A DNA stretch of 64,000 nucleotides from Micropterus salmoides (taxonomy: Eukaryota; Chordata; Actinopteri; Centrarchiformes; Centrarchidae). Positions 32,965-46,130 of this stretch are shown piece after piece. How positions within the stretch are numbered: position 1 is the first letter of the stretch; each line of letters starts with the position of its first letter. The stretch spans positions 15,340,308 through 15,404,307 of the forward strand of contig NW_024040152.1 in NCBI RefSeq assembly GCF_014851395.1, written 5' to 3'. Below the pieces are notes generated by a model, which was not told where the DNA came from, ran no database searches, and saw nothing but the letters and a program-made list of their open reading frames with translations. A program made the position numbers and the translations under genes.

Positions 32965-33128
32965 CAGTTAGGCTAGCTGTTTATTGCTGTCTTCAGTCTT
33001 TGTATTAAGCTAAGCTCACTGGCTGCTGGCTCCATATTCACAATACAGTTACAAGGGCAGTATTCTTCTTATCTTCTAATCTAACTATCTGGCAGAGAGC
33101 CAAGAAGTGTATTTACCAAAATGCCCCT
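32965..33128. repeat. Right-half fragment of a TTAA palindromic repeat
   Basis: ggctagctgtttattgctgt and agtctttgtattaagctaag match the family of 49049-49579. It adjoins copy B. Confidence 0.55.
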
Positions 33129-35447
33129 TAACACTAGGCTACCGCAGAAATATATATCTGTTCCTATACACTTGTAGTTACTCTCTTCACTGCATGTTAA
33201 AACCAGACAAATGCCGCACAAACGCACAAGTAAACACAAACACTATGTGCCAACACAAAGACAATTTCTACTGTTGCCTTCGAAACTACCTCCAGTGTCT
33301 TCGGCAGCCTGTAGATGTGCTGGGTTGTAGCGTTTTCTCTCAGTTCCTCAGCCGTAGTGGAGCTCAGCAACCACCAGCGGGGTTCTCCGATTGTTTCCCA
33401 GCCCCCGACCAGCAGCCTACAGACAGACGCATAAGGAGTTTAATAGAGTGGATCTAATGAGAGAGCCGAGGAGAACGGGGGAGGCTGTCAATGCTATGGA
33501 TCTGCTCCCCTCTCCACCTTAGCCAATAGGTCAGACCAGGTGTATTGACAGAGGGCATTGAGGCATTGTGTAGCTTCCTTGATCGCTTAGCTGAGAGCTG
33601 CAAGTGGGTCAAGCCAGGGATAAACATAAATTACAAGTCAATGATGTGAACATTTCTAAGACTATTAGCTTAATTTTTTATGAACATTTAGAGAAGAATG
33701 GTTTGCTGTTGTATTTGTAAAAAAAAAAGTACTGAAATTAGTGGAAAGTACACTGTCTTTTGTCATAGATATCTATAAATAAATACAATTTCTTTCCAGT
33801 GAGAAGATTTACTTATGCCCTGATGTCCATCTAGAAAAAATTACTCACTGCACACTTTATCAGCCATGTTTGATCAGTGTTGACCTGTAAAGATGGACCA
33901 GCTGTCGGCACCTCACAGCACACATGTAATCTACTCACCAATTTCACACTCACGTGCCATGTGGAACCGGCTCCGGTAGAAGTGGACATGAAAAGAAGCA
34001 ATTACTTGGGCCAGCCTGGTTTGTCTCTGTAGCTTGTGGCTATTTTTCTTCTCAAAAGACAATGGAGGAGAATAATGAATGTTTAACAGATGTGGGGCTC
34101 TGAGTTGGACATGTGTGCATGTCTGTCATCGCTGTATCACTTTATTGTTCAAGACTACAGGACAAAAGCCCAGGCTTGTCACAGAGAGACTTGGAAATTC
34201 CTGTGACTGACAGACATGGCAGCTTGCTTCAAATGGTGTACTAAATAGCTCGCATTATGGGGCTCATTATGGCTTCTTTTATACATACAAATCAAGAGCC
34301 AGCATGACAATTTGTTATTAGCTTCCCGACAAAGGGCTTGCAGCACGTACACACACAAACACGTGCACGCAAAACTCTTTCTCTCAATGTCTCTTTTTAC
34401 AGTAGCAGCAGGACGCTGATAGTAAAGAGCAAGCGCTCAACACAGCTAAGAGTGTTCACAAGTGCTGCAGAGGGAGTACAAAGTGCCGGCTGCACTGCAT
34501 TAACATTTACCTCTTTTTCCTTTACTTCTTTGTCTCTCCCATTAAATTGTCTCTCTCATTAATGCTGTCTCCACTATTCTCTTCCAGTCCTTCTCCTTTC
34601 TCTCCATCCTCCTCCTTTATTCTCCCTCTCTCATTCTTGAAATCTCCCTTGATCTCCCTTTCTTTCACTCCTCTTTATCTGCGTGTCCTCATCTTTGTTC
34701 CTCAAGAGGGCCTGTAAAGAAGATGTACTGTGTTCATTATATGGAAATGTCCCTCATGGTACATAATCATGGATCCTGACCCTGTAGGGCTGAATCATCC
34801 TGCTATTCCCAGTTCGCCCATCCCCACAGACCCCACAAATAGCGTGGTAGAGGAAAGACGGTACGCTCTCCAGAGCTGTAAACAGCCAGCTGCACAGCCA
34901 TTTCCTGCACTGCATACTCTACTGTACAGTCATTGCAAGCGCTGGACACAAGAGAGGGAGAAGAGGACACTGGAAAGACAAAGGGGGAAAAGTAAGAAAA
35001 AAAGGAATAGGAGACCAGGGAAAGAAACCAAAACAAGCAAAAAAGAATCACATTTAGATAATAAGACCTTTTAACAAGCAGGAAGCTGAGCCAGAGTCAT
35101 TTTATTCTGGTAAAAAAAAAGAACAAAAAGCATGTGTGTGTATGTCTATACGTAATTTCTCCTCCACCTTAATGGCTTTTGCCTAACCACACTGATGTAC
35201 GAGCTTCTCCTCCAGATCAATACATGCTCTCCATTCCCTAGACAGACAGTAATGCAACCACCTCATTTGTTTGATGGTGTGCGTGTGTGTGTGTGTCCAT
35301 GTCTTTCTGTTCCCCACTTCCTTGCTGTGCGGTATCTTTAACTCAGCCGTTAAAGAAGAGTGACCATTAAGCCACATAGTTTAGCATGTCACTAACTTAA
35401 TCGCTTAGTCCACATGCCGACATTGATTTAATAAGGGTTTAATGTGT

Positions 35448-35451
<4 letters not shown>

Positions 35452-35482
<31 letters not shown>
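35452..35482. repeat. (GT)n microsatellite
   Basis: A pure GT run. Confidence 0.9.
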
Positions 35483-35485
<3 letters not shown>

Positions 35486-35757
35486 ACTTGCATACCAATC
35501 AAACAGTGGACCTTAGCGTCATTACACATTCACCAACAGGGGACGTTTTGGAGGTTCACTGTTGCTCATGCTTTAAATCATGCTAAAATCTCTGTGTCTA
35601 AGACCCTCTGGTCTATTTATTTTAGGCATGAGGGGACCTGTAGGTGTGTGAGTGTTAAAGTTAATACGCAGCACTGCCCCTGCAGGCTAGAGCGGGGTTT
35701 TTCACAACTTACTAACGTTGTGAAAATTTTACTTTTACTTTTACTTTTAATTTTCTC

Positions 35758-35808
35758 TTTTATTCCTGAAAACTATCGTTCCTGAATTCCTTGTTTTCAG
35801 GAATAAAA
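35758..35808. repeat. Perfect 16-bp inverted repeat
   Basis: The arm ttttattcctgaaaac (35758-35773) and its exact reverse complement (35793-35808) are separated by a 19-base loop. Confidence 0.85.
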
Positions 35809-36226
35809 AGTATTTTCAATTTAATAAAAGAAGAAAAACAATCAGGATAGATTTAGAAAGAAAAGGTAAGCAGTAAGATCATTTATTTTCATCTAATTTC
35901 TCACCATCAGACAAGTGCAACCCAACTGTGTAGAAATGTAAGATTCATAAATGAATAACAATTTATTTTTCATTCTTTAGGCTAAATACGTTTTACCACT
36001 GCTAGTTTTTACTTAACATGTAGCAGGAAATGGATGAGAATTACATTGTTTTGAACAGGTCTTATCAGGGGCAGACATACCCCCTCGTTATTTTATTAAA
36101 ATGTTAAATATAATTTAACTGTAACCATGACCATTATCTTCTCTAACCTTAACAAAGTAGTTGTGTTTGGCCTACCTCTCTATCCTAGCCACAAAAACTT
36201 CAGGGAGCTAAAATGGCTAAATGTCA

Positions 36227-36229
<3 letters not shown>

Positions 36230-36278
<49 letters not shown>

Positions 36279-36280
36279 GT
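36230..36280. repeat. (GT)n microsatellite
   Basis: About 48 bp of GT dinucleotides. Confidence 0.9.
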
Positions 36281-37133
36281 GTGAGTATGTCACAAATCAC
36301 AAATAGCATACCTGAGATCAGCAAAGAGAACAAGAGGCATTGAGCTGCTGGACGAAAGACAGCGGAAAACAGAACTGTAAAATATGTTGAAAATTAAGTG
36401 TATTTCTATTAATAATTATTAATATATTTGTTTTTCTTTTCATCTAACACAAATACAAGCAGATTTCACCTGAGAGTCTTCTGCTCTCAAGTGCAAAACT
36501 AATTCTGTTATCAGTAAAAAGTCACATGTAAAGGGACACGCCAGTTAGGTCACCTGCTGTATGTCATAAATATAATAACAGAGAGAGTCATATTTGACAG
36601 TGAGACATTCAATGAAAAGTTATGTCGGGTCCCAATCAGACGATAATAGGTAATGGATTTGACCTTTCATGACATCCCTGCAGTCATGTTTATGTTGGAT
36701 TTGATACACAAACCTTTTTGATCCACGTTGTCTGAGAGTGTTACAGTTGATGTGATGTGGATGGAAATCTATAGCTTAATTGATTTTGGAATCACATGCA
36801 GTCAATATAATCTTGTCAGGAGCACAAATATGTGTGATTGTGCTCAGTTTCCCAGTAATAATTACAACGCTGATTACCAGGTGTTTTGCTGCACATAATA
36901 TAAGTTGCTGTGTTTCCCGACATTTTCATCAGCTCAGTGTACAATTTGAACCCTGTGTGACGACCAATTTAAATTGGTAAATGCCACCCCTTAACACTAA
37001 CATTCAACATTGAGTCATATTTTGGAACCCAGACGATGAAGGAAAACAAGCATATTAAGAGACTTCACATTCTTTTACAATGGGCTGTTTCATTGTCAGC
37101 TACAGGTCAGCATTCTGTCTTGGTTAGTCTGCC

Positions 37134-37300
37134 TTAAAGGTCACATATTATGCAAAATGCACTTTCTCATGTCTTTTCAGTATAAATGTGTCCCTGGTGA
37201 CTAAAGACTCCCAAACTATGAGTGAAAACCATCCTCTCTTTTTCTCCTACTCCATCTTTCAATTAATGTTTGTGCAAACACGCTTTCTGAATTGGGCTCC
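37134..37300. mobile_element. Left end of a TTAAAGGTCACATATTATG MITE (Angel-like)
   Basis: It begins TTAAAGGTCACATATTATGC and continues with aaatgtgtccctggtgacta. The right terminal repeat was not found, so this is a truncated copy. Confidence 0.6.
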
Positions 37301-37304
37301 TTCG

Positions 37305-37372
37305 AAACCAATAAGCAGAATCGAAATGCATGTGTCCAACATGGAACCGGTTCTTGACACCCAACCCTAATC
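37305..37372. repeat. Fragment with GAACCGGTTCTTGACACCCAACCCTA
   Basis: The end accggttcttgacacccaac resembles the terminus of a common fish repeat (gggttgggtatcgagaacc on the other strand). Confidence 0.45.
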
Positions 37373-38162
37373 ACCTTTTGTCTGTGCTTGGCTAATTATT
37401 ATAATGGAGACTGTGTAGCGATCAGAATTTGCTTTCAGCTCTCTCAAATCTTTTGTCATCAATATATTTCCATATTGGACTATTATGTATTTTTAGTAAA
37501 GAAGGACCAGCAGGTTTGGCATTGTTTCTTGTGAATAAAGGGAGGTATTGTGCAAACATAATGACAATCTATTATGAAAACAGCTGTAAATATATGACGA
37601 AATACTTGGGATGTTGACAATTTGGTAATAAATTCATTCATTCTGATGTGTATTTAAATGATGAATGTAAATAAAATGTGAAATATTCAGTTTAATGATC
37701 AAGTTAAAGATCATGCACAGCAGAAAAGAGGGTCCACCTTTCTACTGTATAGAACAACAGTCTACTATTCGCTGTCAGAAAATGAAAGATGTCCCCTCTT
37801 AGACAGCATTGAATGACATTCACACTCTAGCACAGATGCATAAGGACAGAAAAAGACGCAAGATGGATGCTTAAAAACAGAAGAGCAAATCAGATTTTTT
37901 AATAGCCCTTCTTAGAGAGAATGATTTAGGATCTTTTATCTAATTAGTTTTAAAGAAACATGTGCAAACAACCACAGTAAACTCTAGTCCGAACATTATT
38001 CAGAACAACTCGAGACAGGGAAATGTCTTTCTTTACTTAATTTTTAATAAATTAAGTTGTTAAAAAATATTTAAAATGCATACTCCTTCACTCTAAACAG
38101 GCCATCAAAATGACATAAAACAACACAGCAAAATGTGAAAACACCTAATAGACTATATAGAC

Positions 38163-38437
38163 CAGGGGTGGCCAAACTATGGTCCGCGGGCCATCTGTGG
38201 GCCACTGCTCAATTTTAAATTGCCTGCTGTATGTACATTGCACTTCTTAGTTTGAACAAGCATCTTTTTGAACAACTGCTTGACCTACAATGATGGGTTA
38301 TTAGTCAATGAAAACATTTCTCTCAACTGATTGAACATGGGGAAACCGAAAAACGGAAGTGAATGACAAAGATTTCTGAATTTGCGTCGTGACTTCTTAT
38401 ATTTGTCTGCATGTGGTCCTCAATTTTGGCCACCCTG
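38163..38437. mobile_element. Complete short hAT-type MITE with perfect 8-bp target duplication
   Basis: It starts CAGGGGTGGCCAAACTATGG and ends AATTTTGGCCACCCTG. It is flanked on both sides by ATATAGAC (38155-38162 and 38438-38445). The length is 275 bp. The CAG...CTG ends and 8-bp duplication are diagnostic of the hAT superfamily. Confidence 0.88.
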
Positions 38438-38681
38438 ATATAGACCCTAAACTATACATGCAATACAGTATATGTATTTACTGATAATGAAATTCTTGAT
38501 ATGTGTATGATATCAATGCATGTAGCAACTAATTGTTTTCTGGTAAAGGGGGGGGTTGTACAGATACATAACTTTAAGAATGAGTGTTAAGAGAATTAAA
38601 AGTTGACTTAATGTTTATAAACGTGATAATATTGTGTGAATATTTACCTCCCATTGTGTAGTTATTCATGTCATATGTGTG

Positions 38682-38685
<4 letters not shown>

Positions 38686-38723
<38 letters not shown>

Positions 38724-38730
38724 TGTGTGT
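38686..38730. repeat. (GT)n microsatellite
   Basis: A GT run with one TT interruption. Confidence 0.9.
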
Positions 38731-38839
38731 CTGTGAGTGAATTCCCATAAGTGTAAGTCAACGGTGAGGCCAAGATTGTGTTCTCTCATTACAGTGTCAG
38801 CAATACAGTTTTTAGCCCACTCAACCACATAAATGACTT

Positions 38840-39560
38840 CAAATCCTCTGCGTATTAAGCCTCACTACTGGGAACCCAATTTGTAACCTCTGCCCAGTAA
38901 TACGTTAACTGGACTTTATCTGGGGACAGGCAGAGTGTAAAATTCATACAATATCTGAGAGAACTAATTGAACCAATTAAGAAAGTGAATATGGATTACT
39001 GTGGGACTGTGAAGACGCACATCCCCTCTGGAATAGAGTTGGAGACCACTGCTTTCACGCGATAATGATTGTCACTGCAAATGGATGACGGTGCAGGGTC
39101 TCAGTGTGCTACACAACAACACTCCCTGTGTCGGCTGGCTTTGCATTTACACTGATGTGTTTTCATTTCCTTAGCAGCTGATCCCAGGGCTGCTATTCTG
39201 GGCAGTAATTAATTGCATGCGGGTAATGGAAAAGTCAAGGATAAGTGTTAAAACTGTTCCTTGCCTTGTACGTACTCTCACATCCCACACAAACACAAAG
39301 ACAGTGCTCATTTTTCACACAAACGCACATTTGCTAGAGGAAACAAAAAGTAAACAAGTACAAACAAGCAGATATGCAGAAACTTGCACAAAAATAAGAG
39401 CCTTGGGTACTTCATGCTTTAAATATCTTAATCAGCAAGCCCATAAAGCCTCCCAATTTTAATTGCCCCACCATGACTATTAATTACATAACAGCCATTG
39501 CAGCCAGCATGCCCATATGTTTGCTAATAGGAGAGGATGGATTAGAATTGTGAGTGGAAT
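38840..39560. other. Repeat-poor stretch, candidate conserved non-coding element
   Basis: No repeat family or exon was recognised. It has TAATTA homeodomain cores at 39206-39211 and 39481-39486 and CATATG near 39515. Conservation cannot be judged from one sequence. Confidence 0.25.
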
Positions 39561-39666
39561 ACATTAGAATACAATGGTTTTTATTGATCTACAAAGGTAG
39601 AATTACATTTCCCATTACATTTTTTTCTCCTTGTGAGCTTAAAAGAAGGCATAAGCAAATGGCAGG

Positions 39667-39845
39667 AGACACTTCATAAGCTGAAAGAACAATGTACCGT
39701 GTTATTATAAAGAAGCTTCATAAAACAAGATTACTCTAAAACAAGAGATACTTCAGCTGTAAAGACAAAGTACCATATTACTGTAAAACAAAGGATGTTT
39801 CACAGGCTGCAGGAACATTGCACTTCATTGTTCTAAAATTGAAAC
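39667..39845. repeat. Degenerate tandem repeat, three units
   Basis: Three adjoining units begin gagacacttcataagctg, gagatacttcagctgtaa and ggatgtttcacaggctgc. Each is followed by a variant of aacaatgtaccgtgttatt. Units are about 50-78 bp and diverged. Confidence 0.6.
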
Positions 39846-39999
39846 ACCGTTTTTGAAGGGACAACATATACAGTGGGGATAACAATACAAGTTACACAAT
39901 TTACCTAATTTGACTGGCAGCTAGTTCTTTTGGGAAAACCTTCTCCTTGCATTTATGGTACATTATGTCAGCAAATAAGTGAAAACTGAAAGCAAACCT

Positions 40000-41250
40000 G
40001 TTCAAATAAGCCACTACAGAAATAAACTGAATGACTTCAGTGCAGTACTTTACTAATTACCTGTAAAATTTAGTTAATTAATAACTATTGTGCTGGTAAT
40101 CAGTATGAAATAGTGAGTATACTAAGAATCTTTTCTCAACCCTTTACAATTCATAAATATATTAAACAGTTTTGTCTTGTATAATTGGCAAAATTTGTGT
40201 GATATTTGAAACATGGCAGCACTATTGATGACAGCACTTAAGCACTTCCCCATGGGCACCTGTGTACCAAGCATTATTTCTCTAGCATATAGTATTTGAG
40301 ATTTCAATGATTTTATAAACTCTCCCATACTGCCCTACAAAGGCAAAGCCCAGTAACTACACATTTGGTCAAAACTGAGTTATGTTCTGTCTTGTAACAA
40401 AGTCTCCTGCTTTAATTTTACCCAGTTTCCGAGAAAAGAGATTGTCAGAATTGCAATAACTACAAAATCCAAGCTAATACTGAAGCAAACCACAGTAAGT
40501 GATGTTACTGCGTTCTGCATTTCTTTTCCCTGCTTTGACACCCCAGGTACTGCAGTCTGCATCAGTAGCCTACAAGCCAACCAGCCAGCCTATGTAGAAA
40601 CACCATGGCACAATCCCATGTCAAAATTATATCCAAAGAAGATAGCAAAATAGGAACACCCAGCAAGGCAAATGACAGCTTTATCAGTTAACATTAATGT
40701 TAGCTAACTAACGTTAAGTCAACTTACTGGCTAGCCAGCCACTGGCAAATTAAACACTTTAGCGTACCTGCTCCACTGAAGGCAATATTACCTCTGACAA
40801 AGTAATCATAATCCCATTTATAATTGCGTTGATGTTTCTTGATTTCAACATCTCTTCAGGCATCTATTCCAATTGCAGTGACAGAGTTTACTCCTTCAAA
40901 TGTTAGCTGGCTCCACTAAAGTTATAAAGTTAGGCAAGTTAGAGTTAGCTAATGTTAGCTGTGCCTTCTCAGTAAAGTGGATGAGCAGCACCCGGCATTC
41001 ACACAAGCAGGCACACACACTCGCACAAATACACTTGCATTAAGTTACCGACTTGTTGTTCTATTGTTTTTGTTTAAATTAATGTGGTTAAATCTAATGT
41101 TTTAAAGCAAATTATTTTAAAGCATTCTTGTCTGCAGAAACTGACATAGCTTTGCCCATTGAATCCTCCGGTAGTTTTGGGAAAATCCAGCCAGAGGAGA
41201 ACTAAACCAACTACCTTTGGGACAAAACATCCATACACACACACACACAC

Positions 41251-41304
<54 letters not shown>

Positions 41305-44300
41305 CTGTTTTGAAAACAATCTTGGTCTGTAATGAATTACTTTTTAATTCAAATGAAAATTCACATGCAACCCAATATATAAAAAATAATTTACTGTGTA
41401 AAATTGTAATGATCCTTGGGGAAATAAAGACAATGAAGATGACTTTTTCTTCAGCCAGTTTCTTAATGAGGGAAACTCTCTTTGTGGTACAGTATAAGGG
41501 GCATTGCGATAAAAGATGACTCCTAATTTTGAGGCTTCCTCCTGAGCAATTTCAACATTAACAAATTGTTAATTGTTACAGCTATTAAAAACAATCAACA
41601 TGTAGTAAGAAACACAACAAGAAAGTTGGATGAACACATTTATAAAACAGGTAGTTCAAATCAAGCAATCTGATTGGTTCATATCAGTGATATAATGAGT
41701 ATATATAACGGGTATGACGTTGAATTCCTTTGCACATATCCGTATCACTCCACGACAAACAGGGTTCGAGTTAGGCTAATCTGAGCTTCATGGGGTCTCA
41801 CGCCCCATTTATACCCTCGTATTAAAATGCCATCTGATACACATCTGATACAGATCGCATTTTACCAGTGGAGATAAATACATATAATTAATGAGAGAGA
41901 GAGAAAAATCATTGCTTTTTACGTGATTCAACATTTCCCTCTCCCACACACACGAAAACACACACAAACACACTCAACAGTCCACTACTTGCTCCAGATG
42001 TCTGCGATATTGCAACAAAGTTTAAGTTTCAATAGCCTGTTCAAAAGACAATTGCTCAAGGAGAGACCCAATTCCGCCCTTTATGGTAGGTATGATATTA
42101 AAGTGTTATTTTACGCACTGCTTGCCACCGGCACAAAAGATCAAGCATATTATAAGTTACCAAAGTCAATCTATTGACGCTGGACAGTTTTTAGTGGCTT
42201 CACAATAAACGGCAACGTGCATAAATAAATAGTTCTAATAATCTAGCCTTTGATGTATGTTGCTTAGCAACTGTAATAGCCCACCAGCAGCCTGGTGGAA
42301 CTACTTTTTGTATTCATAAAGAAATGTCTGTTGATTAAGTCAAATTGTAGAGCGTCTGTTAGCCTACTTTCTGTTCGCCACACTAGTAACGCGTCGGGCC
42401 GAAGAACGCCCCTTGACTGTGATATAATAAGCGTATACCACAGCCTGTCGTGAGCTATTGCTTAATTAGTTTGTAGATACTGCACTTTGCCTTTGCAGTA
42501 GTGTTTTAGTTGGTAAAGGTCATCCAAAGGCAGAGTGCAGTATCTGCTTTTGGGGGGTCAAAGGTCACATCAGTGGTCATGGTTTTTATATATTATTTAT
42601 ATATATTCTTCTTATATTTTCTTCTTAAGAAGGTATTACATGAATGCCTTACCACTAATCTAACCACAACATGTTTGACTGGCTTGTTTAAAAACGTTAA
42701 AGGCATTTTTCTCAGTTTCCGTGTTTGCATAGGTACTGCACTTTGTAGGGCAGCATACACACCAGCATTAAAATAAAATTCACAAAAAATGTGTAATTTC
42801 TTGCAGTGCGTCTGTGCAAAGTTGTGTGTCTGACTTAGAGGCCATGACAGTTCACTCCTGACTGACTATACAGTGGGACAAGGGCGGATGCATGTCAACA
42901 GGTGATTGGTTCTTTAGTGACAGTTCAGGATGACAGTGAGGTGCCAGTCGACTTGAGCAATGGAGCAGAAGTATCCTTCTCCCGGCTCACCTGTCACTTT
43001 TGTCCGTACTGCAATTTCCACATTTATAGGCTCCTTTTCTTGTTGCTCAGTGAGCATCCAGGCTTATAAATAGAGACTATATTTCATATGACGGCGACCT
43101 GTTGATAGCTACACTTTCTGTTCACTTTGACCAATGTAGGTCTAGGGCCAAAGGGCAGACTGATGTACTTTTTTGTTTCCCTTTAAAGCTAACTGGAGTT
43201 TTCTCTCTGAGATGGTTTGTTTGCATTTTGGCTAGACTGTTTGTTTATTATTTATTCTATAATATCATTTCATGATTCCTCCCTCTTATTGTTTTTTAAA
43301 TGAAAAGCTGATAAGGCATGGTCTAGGCAAGAGTGTGGTGTCAGTGGCATTATGAATTTAAATTTAAATTGAGACTATAACGCCATTCAGTTCAGTTTCC
43401 ATGCAACAAGAGTGAGGGAGTGAATGAGTGGGGTGTAGGTCGAGGTGAGTGAATGAGGGAGTGAGAGTGTATATTTGTATATCTGTGTGCTTTTTTCTGT
43501 CAACATGAAACCAATAAAATAAAATAAACAAAAAAATAATATAAAGCCATTCACTTCTCACCTCATTGTTTTTGTGCTTTAACTGGTTTTGAGTGAAACT
43601 TTTTATCAGCCTATGTGATAAGGGCTCCATACTGTTTTAAATGTGTGTACCTGTATATCTATGTGTATTATTTGGGGATGTAATTTGAGAAAAAACAATG
43701 CAATCCTCGGAAAAACAGAAAAGTCTTCGACAATATGGTAATGACTACCCAAGCCTTAATTCCATATAAACGCCTACATGCTTTTTATTCTCCTGCTGCT
43801 CACAAAACATCTATTACAACTTTCCATAGCTCCAGGCCAAGCTTTCCTTTCGTCTCTCTTTCTTCTCACCCTCTGTCTTTCTCTGACTCTCATCTGAGCT
43901 CATTCCAACTTTGCCACTGCAATCTGTTTTATTTCCAAATCAAAGTAATGGAATGGATCTTCACTGAGGTGATTTTGCAGCAAACAAAGAGGGAACTGTC
44001 ATTAATGCCTCATGCGGAGGGGACGATGAGTGAAATGAAAAACATGAGGAGGAAGTGAGCAGAGACACAAATCAAAGAGACCCGGCTGAATGGCTTACTT
44101 TTATTTCAAGTTCCAGGTGGATCTATAGCTACTGCCTTAAGGAAAAAATTCACCCTTGAATACACTTACATCGTTATAAGTCATCAATCTGTGGTGTTCT
44201 GTGGACTGCAGGAGTTTATTTGTCATGGAGTGTGTACTCTACAATGGATTTCTCCCTTTGTGATTCTGAGCTGCTATTGCCAAAACCTAACACAGATGTT

Positions 44301-44350
44301 TCAGAAATAAAGAGTTTCCTCTGCTATTGAACTAGCTAGACATATTTTGA
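40000..44350. other. Gene-free interval
   Basis: No supported exon was found. It holds one long (CA)n run (41234-41302) and a CpG-bearing stretch at 41700-42470 that may be an old repeat but that I did not recognise. Confidence 0.4.
41234..41302. repeat. (CA)n microsatellite
   Basis: About 68 bp of CA with one CG interruption, the longest dinucleotide run in the window apart from 4672-4758. Confidence 0.95.
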
Positions 44351-44414
44351 CACAACGTCATAGCATCTGTGTTTGGACAGTCATTCATCGGGGAAACAAA
44401 GCAGACAAGAAGAC

Positions 44415-44685
44415 TACTGCCATGCTAGTAGCTCTGTGAAGCACATGCTAACATATTTCAATGGCAATGCTAACATGCTGATGTTTAGCAAGTAAGCCTA
44501 CAGTGTTCACTATCTTAGCTTTGTCTGTTGGCATACTAACATTTGCTAATTAGCACTAAACCCAAAGTACAGTTGAGGCTGACAGGAATGTCATAATTTT
44601 AACAGATATTTGGTCATAAACCATAAAGTATTAGAATTTTTACCAGATACCTGGCATAATATGAAAAGTCAGGGGGTCACCACTT
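44415..44685 (-). repeat. Teleost repeat, inverted relative to 58853-59330
   Basis: actaacatttgctaattagc and ggtcataaaccataaagtat are the reverse complements of landmarks at 59100-59200. The ends are decayed. Confidence 0.65.
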
Positions 44686-45222
44686 ATTTTAATTCATCCT
44701 GAGATTCACACACATGCGTACACACGGTCCCTTTGTTTATGAGTTCATTTGGTTAGATTAACTCTTGTGAGTTTTACTTTTATTATCTTGTAAATAAATT
44801 GTCGGATCTATTTAATATTACACAATCCTGCTAACCTCTACTATTCAGAACTCCCAAACCCTTTGTTGGAGTTTTCAACATATGGTCAGGTTTGGTTATT
44901 AGCTGAATATCTAAGATATTCTAGAAATATTAATAAAAATATTAATGTAAAAAGAATTAATTATAATTAATAAATACGGGGCACCACCCTGGAATCAGGG
45001 ACCAATAACCAATTATGAGCCAAGTATGATCAGTGTAAAAGAAGGTTTGTCCACCTATAGATGGCAAACAGAGAAGGGTGAATCCGTACACTGGCCGTGG
45101 CAACCAACTCTTACTGCAACATTATACACAAATAATCAGAGTAAATCACTATTAACTATTCTAAGTAAAATTAAATAAACAATTCATACAAAAATATACA
45201 ACAATCCAGCAAGCATGTGTGT

Positions 45223-45226
<4 letters not shown>

Positions 45227-45263
<37 letters not shown>
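45227..45263. repeat. (GT)n microsatellite
   Basis: A pure GT run. Confidence 0.9.
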
Positions 45264-45264
<1 letters not shown>

Positions 45265-45835
45265 CTGGGAGACAAAGGAGAGGGAGGGAGTAAGAGAGGG
45301 GGGTGGATCCGGTTCACAATCGGGCTTGAGGCCAGCTGATTTTGGAATCAAGATGGCGGTTCAAACCATGTGATTTCAAGATCGAGATGGCGGAAAATCA
45401 CTCTCCCTTGAACTAAAAAAAAATTGGAAACCTCTGATCCTAGCCCTCTGTGGGTCACAGGTCTGGTTAGCTTCAGAGACCACGTGGTGTGTGCCTGTGG
45501 GGTTAGTAAGCAGAAGGAGGAGAGCACAGGGAAAAATATATACAATAAACCAGTCCATCCTACAGCCACCAGCAGTGAATGTTCATTCAGCAGCGGTTGC
45601 TGGCTTTGGACTGGAAAGAACGTGCAATTGTATCTGTTCTCAGAAAGAAGCCAACACCAAAAATCCTTATTACTTTTGAAAACACTCAGCTACAACTTTA
45701 TCAGTGGGAGGAACGGTAGTGAACTTGCGTTCAGCAACCGTTTTCCTTGGTTTGATAAAAATACTGATACGTTTACACTCAGTAATATGAGTTAATAATA
45801 AAGTTTTAGAACTATCTGCTGCCCAGACATACTAA

Positions 45836-46130
45836 AGCTTGATTTATACTCCTACGTAGGGTCTACGTGCGTAGCTACGCTGTAGGCTAAGCATGTAGCC
45901 AGGTATTTATACTTGTGCGTCCGTGTGTCCGTCAATCTGCAATTACACCCCCAAACACCAGTCGGCAGTAGCACTACAGCGTCCACTGTGTTGAGTTTTG
46001 CCAGCCGAGCAGGATAACTTCCGGTTTAGCCCTACGCTAACGTGAATGGGGTAAAATTGTAAACGTGCGGCTGGTGTAGCCTTTTGAAACGTTATTGACC
46101 GAATGGATCACATTCTGATAGCGAAACAAG
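45836..46130. repeat. CpG-rich interspersed repeat fragment beginning CTTGATTTATACTCCTACG
   Basis: The start, with repeated ctacgt/tacgc motifs, resembles the end of a common fish DNA element. The opposite end was not found. Confidence 0.35.

Larger units (their letters stand above)
33130..37130. other. Gene-free interval
   Basis: No supported exon was found. It contains (GT)n runs at 35452-35482 and 36230-36280, a pyrimidine-rich stretch near 34560-34680, a purine-rich stretch near 34930-35060, and a 16-bp perfect hairpin at 35758-35808. Confidence 0.45.

Noticed and set aside
39667..39845. CRISPR-like repeat array
   Set aside because: The units are diverged and contiguous, with no constant repeats and unique spacers, and the genome is vertebrate.
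45341..45392. Two 'aagatggcgg/gagatggcgg' motifs suggesting YY1 sites or a promoter
   Set aside because: They are part of a local near-duplication (caagatggcggttcaaa / cgagatggcggaaaatc) with no other promoter features.
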